Assembly: GCA_945837185.1 (NCBI GenBank)
Contig: CAMAMZ010000094.1
Span: 1-8,106, forward strand
DNA length: 8,106 nucleotides
Origin: an uncultured Bacteroidales bacterium
GTDB lineage: Bacteria; Bacteroidota; Bacteroidia; Bacteroidales; Bacteroidaceae
Direction: 5' to 3'
The notes beneath the pieces are model-generated. The model ran no database searches. It was not told where the DNA came from and saw nothing but the letters and a program-made list of their open reading frames with translations. Within the stretch, counting starts at the first letter, position 1, and each line of letters starts with the position of its first letter. Positions 7,012-8,106 of this stretch are shown one piece after another. The position numbers and the translations under genes were made by a program.

Positions 7012-7034
7012 CTTCTATTTTGTTTATTTGCTTG

Positions 7035-7065
7035 CAAATGTAGATAAAAAAATCGGTTCAGCAAA
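7035..7065 (-). promoter_or_regulatory. trp operon promoter, Bacteroidetes type
   Basis: On the minus strand TTTG (7062-7065) is followed after exactly 19 bases by TACATTTG (7035-7042), matching the -33 TTTG and -7 TAnnTTTG elements of the Bacteroidetes primary sigma factor. The predicted start of transcription is near 7030, about 20 nt before the leader-peptide ATG. It is the only full match I found in the divergent intergenic region. The -7 element lies inside TATCTACATTT, a string repeated 48 bases downstream in the leader. Confidence 0.82.
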
Positions 7066-7091
7066 CTTTTTCTCAAGAAAAATAGCCATTA

Positions 7092-7208
7092 AACGATAAT
7101 TTGTAAAAAGAGATAGGCTCAAGTAATAAAAAAAATAAGCCCTAACATGTAATAATGCAGAAGAATTATCGTTATAAGGATGAATAATCAATAATAACGA
7201 TAGCCTAT
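7092..7208. repeat. Cluster of mutually complementary short inverted repeats
   Basis: AACGATAATT (7092-7101) is the exact reverse complement of AATTATCGTT (7164-7173). An overlapping segment, TATCGTTAT (7167-7175), is also the exact reverse complement of ATAACGATA (7194-7202). In addition ATAGGCT (7113-7119) pairs with AGCCTAT (7202-7208). The central arm can therefore pair with only one of two partners at a time. The low complexity of the region makes chance a serious alternative. Confidence 0.45.
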
Positions 7209-7276
7209 GGAAATTTCTACCTCCCCAGAAACGATGTGTCCCTCGGAAGAGACCCTGCAGGTGATTAGAATCGTGG

Positions 7277-7301
7277 CTCACAACTACCGCCTGCTTGTGA
7301 G
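7277..7301 (+). promoter_or_regulatory. Inverted repeat / hairpin immediately upstream of rpe
   Basis: CTCACAA (7277-7283) and TTGTGAG (7295-7301) are perfect complements around an 11-base spacer, ending 39 bases before the rpe start codon. It could be a dyad operator or a 5'-UTR hairpin. It lacks a downstream T-run, so it is not a convincing terminator. Function unknown. Confidence 0.4.
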
Positions 7302-7340
7302 TTTACAACATTCCAAAGGTTGCAAAAACTAAATCAAAAC

Positions 7341-7991
7341 ATGAAAGCAATGGTTTCACCCTCAATGTTGTCGGCTGATTTTCTGAACCTCCAGGCCGAC
7401 ATTGACATGCTCAATGCCAGTGAGGCAGATTGGGTTCATTTAGATGTGATGGATGGTGTGTTTGTGCCCAACATCTCTTTCGGATTTCCTGTACTTGATG
7501 CCATCAAGAAAACATGCCGCAAGCCGATGGATGTGCATCTGATGATTGTTAATCCAGAGCGATACATCAAGCAAACAGCGGCTTCAGGAGCTATGCTGAT
7601 GACGGTTCACGCAGAAGCATGCACGCACCTGCACCGCACGATACAGGAAATTCACGATGCTGGCATGAAAGCTGGTGTAGCTTTAAATCCGGCAACACCA
7701 CTTTGCATGATAGAGCATGTGCTCTGTGATGTTGACCTGGTTTTGCTGATGAGTGTAAATCCTGGTTTTGGTGGCCAGTCGTTCATTGAAAGTGCCATTG
7801 GGAAAGTGCAACGACTCCGTGAGATGATCGACGCACAAGGAAGCAAGGCACTGATAGAAGTGGACGGTGGTGTGCAGGCCGAAACTGCTCCCCGGTTAGT
7901 AGCTGCCGGTGTTGATGTGTTGGTGAGTGGCAGTTATATTTTCAAAGCTGCCGACCCCATAGCCACCATTAAGGCCCTCAAAGCGCTATAA
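7341..7991 (+). CDS. rpe: Ribulose-phosphate 3-epimerase
   Basis: Metal-dependent TIM-barrel epimerase interconverting D-ribulose 5-phosphate and D-xylulose 5-phosphate in the pentose phosphate pathway. The ATG at 7341 gives 216 residues starting MKAMVSPSMLSADF, the usual N-terminus and length; the frame extends back to a TTG at 7320 and there is a further ATG at 7350. Metal ligands and catalytic residues are visible: His33 and Asp35 in VHLDVMDG, His66 in MDVHLMI, and Asp175 in IEVDGG. The family signature VLLMSVNPGFGGQSF spans 134-148. The phosphate-binding end is VSGSYIF (195-201). It is divergent from the trp operon. Pentose phosphate metabolism feeds PRPP to TrpD, but a functional reason for the adjacency is only a guess. 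Confidence 0.97.
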   Translation: MKAMVSPSMLSADFLNLQADIDMLNASEADWVHLDVMDGVFVPNISFGFPVLDAIKKTCRKPMDVHLMIVNPERYIKQTAASGAMLMTVHAEACTHLHRTIQEIHDAGMKAGVALNPATPLCMIEHVLCDVDLVLLMSVNPGFGGQSFIESAIGKVQRLREMIDAQGSKALIEVDGGVQAETAPRLVAAGVDVLVSGSYIFKAADPIATIKALKAL

Positions 7992-7995
7992 TAAC

Positions 7996-8052
7996 TTTTT
8001 CCTTCGGCTTCAACAGCTCATCCCCACAGCATTGTTAGAGCCGAAGGAAAAA
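7996..8052. repeat. Long inverted repeat downstream of rpe
   Basis: TTTTTCCTTCGGCT (7996-8009) and AGCCGAAGGAAAAA (8039-8052) are perfect 14-base complements. The helix can continue inward through a T-G wobble and one mismatch into AACA/TGTT, and then GCT/AGC, leaving a small apical loop. It begins four bases after the rpe stop codon, the position of a terminator. On both strands, however, the helix starts with T5 and ends with A5, so no U-tract follows it. It may be a terminator of unusual form, a 3'-end stabilising hairpin, or a small palindromic repeat. Confidence 0.6.
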
Positions 8053-8106
8053 CGAAACGATCATACATTCATACAGCCGACAAGGAAGGCGCAAGTTACA
8101 CCTATT

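Larger units (their letters stand above)
7066..7340. other. AT-rich divergent intergenic region between the trp promoter and rpe
   Basis: Nothing protein-coding or RNA-gene-like can be supported here. The left part (7066-7200) is very AT-rich with several short inverted repeats; the right part (7205-7320) is more balanced and holds a 7-bp hairpin just before rpe. No TAnnTTTG element was found on the plus strand, so the rpe promoter is unlocated or non-consensus. Confidence 0.6.

Noticed and set aside
7024..7281. Minus-strand open frame of 85 codons upstream of the trp leader
   Set aside because: It starts at GTG, runs through the predicted trp promoter and AT-rich inverted repeats, and shows no recognisable domain. 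Its hydrophobic stretch is explained by AT-rich codons.
7320..7340. Upstream TTG start for rpe
   Set aside because: The ATG at 7341 yields the standard N-terminus and length of the family.
7963..8106. Plus-strand open frame running from inside the end of rpe to the window edge
   Set aside because: It has no ATG; the only plausible start is a TTG at 8032 inside the inverted repeat. The few residues visible match nothing I recognise, so I do not call a partial gene.
1..8106. Mobile elements, CRISPR arrays, tRNA or rRNA genes
   Set aside because: I saw no transposase motif, no regularly spaced direct repeats and no tRNA-like cloverleaf. The window is explained by core biosynthetic genes and their regulatory sequences.

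Overview
The window holds a nearly complete tryptophan biosynthesis operon on the minus strand, with its own promoter and leader attenuator, and a divergently transcribed ribulose-phosphate 3-epimerase gene (rpe) on the plus strand. Moderate base composition, protein sequences resembling Bacteroidales Trp enzymes, and a promoter of the form TTTG-N19-TAnnTTTG (the Bacteroidetes primary sigma factor pattern) point to a member of the Bacteroidales. A long internal insertion in TrpF makes a Prevotella-like organism my best guess, from memory and not from a search.

Layout on the minus strand, in transcription order (high to low coordinates): promoter 7035-7065; a 20-codon leader peptide with three consecutive Trp codons at 6949-7011; overlapping pause, antiterminator and terminator RNA segments at 6882-6999; then trpD (5822-6826), trpC (4994-5806), trpF (4217-4978), trpA (3411-4199), trpB (2142-3347), trpE (647-2080) and trpG (574 to beyond position 1, lacking only its last few codons). 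All seven activities from chorismate to tryptophan are encoded: TrpE+TrpG make anthranilate, TrpD adds phosphoribose from PRPP, TrpF isomerises, TrpC closes the indole ring, and TrpA+TrpB make tryptophan. The gene order D-C-F-A-B-E-G is a rotation of the order I recall for Bacteroides, B-E-G-D-C-F-A. The D-C-F-A genes are packed with 15-17 bp gaps, while the gaps before B, E and G are 61-72 bp.

The most notable element is the leader. Its parts fit a classical ribosome-mediated attenuator: a Trp-Trp-Trp leader peptide, a 9-bp pause stem flanking the Trp codons, a 10-bp antiterminator stem that uses the last codons of the peptide, and a strong terminator hairpin. A stalled ribosome would leave the antiterminator arm free. 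A ribosome that reaches the stop codon would cover it.

The divergent intergenic region (7066-7340) is AT-rich. It contains several inverted repeats and no gene I can support. rpe (7341-7991) is intact and is followed by a long perfect inverted repeat (7996-8052) that lacks a T-tract on either strand. The last ~50 bases show no gene I can call.
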